A stretch of DNA of 5,924 bases. Source: an uncultured Veillonella sp. Its GTDB lineage: Bacteria > Bacillota > Negativicutes > Veillonellales > Veillonellaceae. Shown piece by piece: positions 5,164-5,924 of this stretch (position 1 is the first letter of the stretch; every line of letters begins with the position of its first letter). The notes beneath the pieces are model-generated. The model made no database searches and had not been told where the DNA came from. It saw nothing but the letters and a program-made list of their open reading frames with translations. The stretch spans positions 1 to 5,924 of the forward strand of contig CAKQBP010000092.1 in NCBI GenBank assembly GCA_934216375.1. Direction: 5' to 3'. The translations under genes were made by a program, and so were the position numbers.

Positions 5164-5859
5164 TTAGTAATTAATCTCTAATGGCGTATAGCGACCTTCT
5201 TCGTTTTCTACCATAATGGCTTTACGGTGAATTTCGTAATCTGAAGTAATAGGCCAATTATACTGTTCTTTACCAAGATTCCATACTTCGCTAGGTTTAA
5301 TAGTCCCTTGCGGATAAATACCGATGCCCATTGTAAGAGTCACCATGTCATCCTTAATAGAGGCTACGACCGGTTCTTTTACAAACTCTTTTACATCAAT
5401 GGTACGAGTTTTCTTAGGTGTCACCTTTTCATAAGAAATTTCCGTTGCTTCATTAAAAGGTTTAAGTAACGCATCCCAATCTGTATTTTTATCTGTCACA
5501 GGACCTGTTACCTCATAGATAGCAAAGTTACAGATGGCCATCATTTTTTTCACCTTTTCAGGCATTTCTTTACCATCTAGGACCTCAAGACCAGGAGGCG
5601 CTACACGATTTAAGCGGTCCATAATGGACTCTAAACTATCATCTTTGAGCACATCCATATCGATATATTCAGCTGCTGCCGTTACGCCTAAAGCAAGTGC
5701 AGAGGAAAAGCTAATTTTCATATGAGGATTAAAGCCTTCAGAATATGCCATTTTAATTTCTGCGCGACGAATCATACGCTCTACAGCTTGAGCATAATCA
5801 AGGTGTGACAGGAATCGTAATTCTTCGCCCTTATTTAAGGCCAAACGTAACTTTTTCAA
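5164..5859 (-). CDS. DUF2344 radical SAM-linked protein (TIGR03936-type)
   Basis: This 231-residue cytoplasmic protein belongs to the family found next to, or fused with, a YgiQ-like radical SAM protein. Its biochemical role is not established. Family motifs are LRFLSHLD (14-21) and YSEGFNPHMKISF (39-51), followed by ALALGV (54-59) and AEYIDMDV. The start is the key uncertainty. The family normally begins a few residues before the 'LRFLSHLD' motif, and TTG 5859 gives MKKLRLALNKGEELRF with AAGGAGG (5875-5869) 9 nt upstream. An ATG at 5913 would add 18 residues unlike the family and lies within the end of the upstream gene. The chosen start overlaps the upstream radical SAM gene by 29 nt. A GTG at 5868 is too close to the binding site. 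rng follows after 34 nt. Confidence 0.85.
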   Translation of the reverse strand: MKKLRLALNKGEELRFLSHLDYAQAVERMIRRAEIKMAYSEGFNPHMKISFSSALALGVTAAAEYIDMDVLKDDSLESIMDRLNRVAPPGLEVLDGKEMPEKVKKMMAICNFAIYEVTGPVTDKNTDWDALLKPFNEATEISYEKVTPKKTRTIDVKEFVKEPVVASIKDDMVTLTMGIGIYPQGTIKPSEVWNLGKEQYNWPITSDYEIHRKAIMVENEEGRYTPLEINY

Positions 5860-5924
5860 CTCTGCCACCCTCCTTATAGTCAATAATAGCTGTATTGAGC
5901 TCTGGACATACATTACAGCCCTTG
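5831..5924 (-). CDS. C-terminus of a radical SAM protein (TIGR03960-type)
   Basis: The last 30 codons of a gene entering from the right edge read K-G-C-N-V-C-P-E-L-N and continue to a TAA at 5833-5831. The CxxCP pattern near the C-terminus resembles the cysteine-rich tail of the YgiQ-like radical SAM proteins that precede DUF2344 genes. The frame differs from that of the downstream gene and overlaps its proposed TTG start by 29 nt, which implies coupled translation. The other minus-strand frames either stop at 5913-5915 or continue into the DUF2344 frame. The identification rests on a short tail and the neighbour, so it is moderately sure. Confidence 0.65.
   Translation of the reverse strand, partial: KGCNVCPELNTAIIDYKEGGRVEKVTFGLK

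Noticed and set aside
4889..5725. Short plus-strand frames opposite rng and the DUF2344 gene
   Set aside because: Both are 63 codons, lie wholly inside well-supported minus-strand genes and show no recognisable domain.

Overview
The window looks like a chromosomal segment of a low-GC member of the Firmicutes lineage. An Negativicutes bacterium of the Veillonella type is my best guess. The reasons are the AT-rich intergenic DNA, strong AGGAGG ribosome binding sites, an L27 precursor with an LQLF-A leader next to the protease Prp, and the order radical-SAM protein / DUF2344 protein / RNase G / L21 / Prp / L27, which is common in Firmicutes. The genus is an inference from general familiarity, not from a search. 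Every gene I can support lies on the minus strand, so transcription runs from high to low coordinates.

Layout in the direction of transcription. (1) 5924-5164: the last 30 codons of a radical-SAM protein overlap a DUF2344 'radical SAM-linked' protein that most likely starts at TTG 5859. (2) 5129-3702: ribonuclease G (rng), then mntP, a manganese exporter starting at GTG 3673, 28 nt downstream. A weak AT-rich hairpin follows. (3) A consensus sigma-A promoter at 3016-3044 drives a structured leader of about 110 nt and then rplU (L21), prp (L27-processing protease) and rpmA (L27), closed by a strong terminator at 1924-1954. (4) A probable extended -10 promoter at 1889-1897 drives a two-gene ABC exporter of the FetA/FetB type (genes overlapping by ATGA), closed by a terminator at 317-349. 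(5) A Fur-box-like site and a good promoter at 159-205 precede the first 38 codons of a probable FecCD-type iron-complex permease, which runs off the window at position 1.

How the genes fit together. The middle of the window is a ribosome and RNA-processing block: RNase G matures rRNA, L21 and L27 are large-subunit proteins, and Prp trims the N-terminal leader of L27. Around it are metal-handling genes: manganese efflux (MntP), a putative iron exporter (FetAB) and a probably Fur-repressed iron importer. The window is mostly conserved housekeeping DNA. I see no mobile elements, CRISPR arrays, tRNA or rRNA genes. I did not find a clearly undescribed system; the points worth a second look are regulatory sites, start-codon choices and gene neighbourhood.
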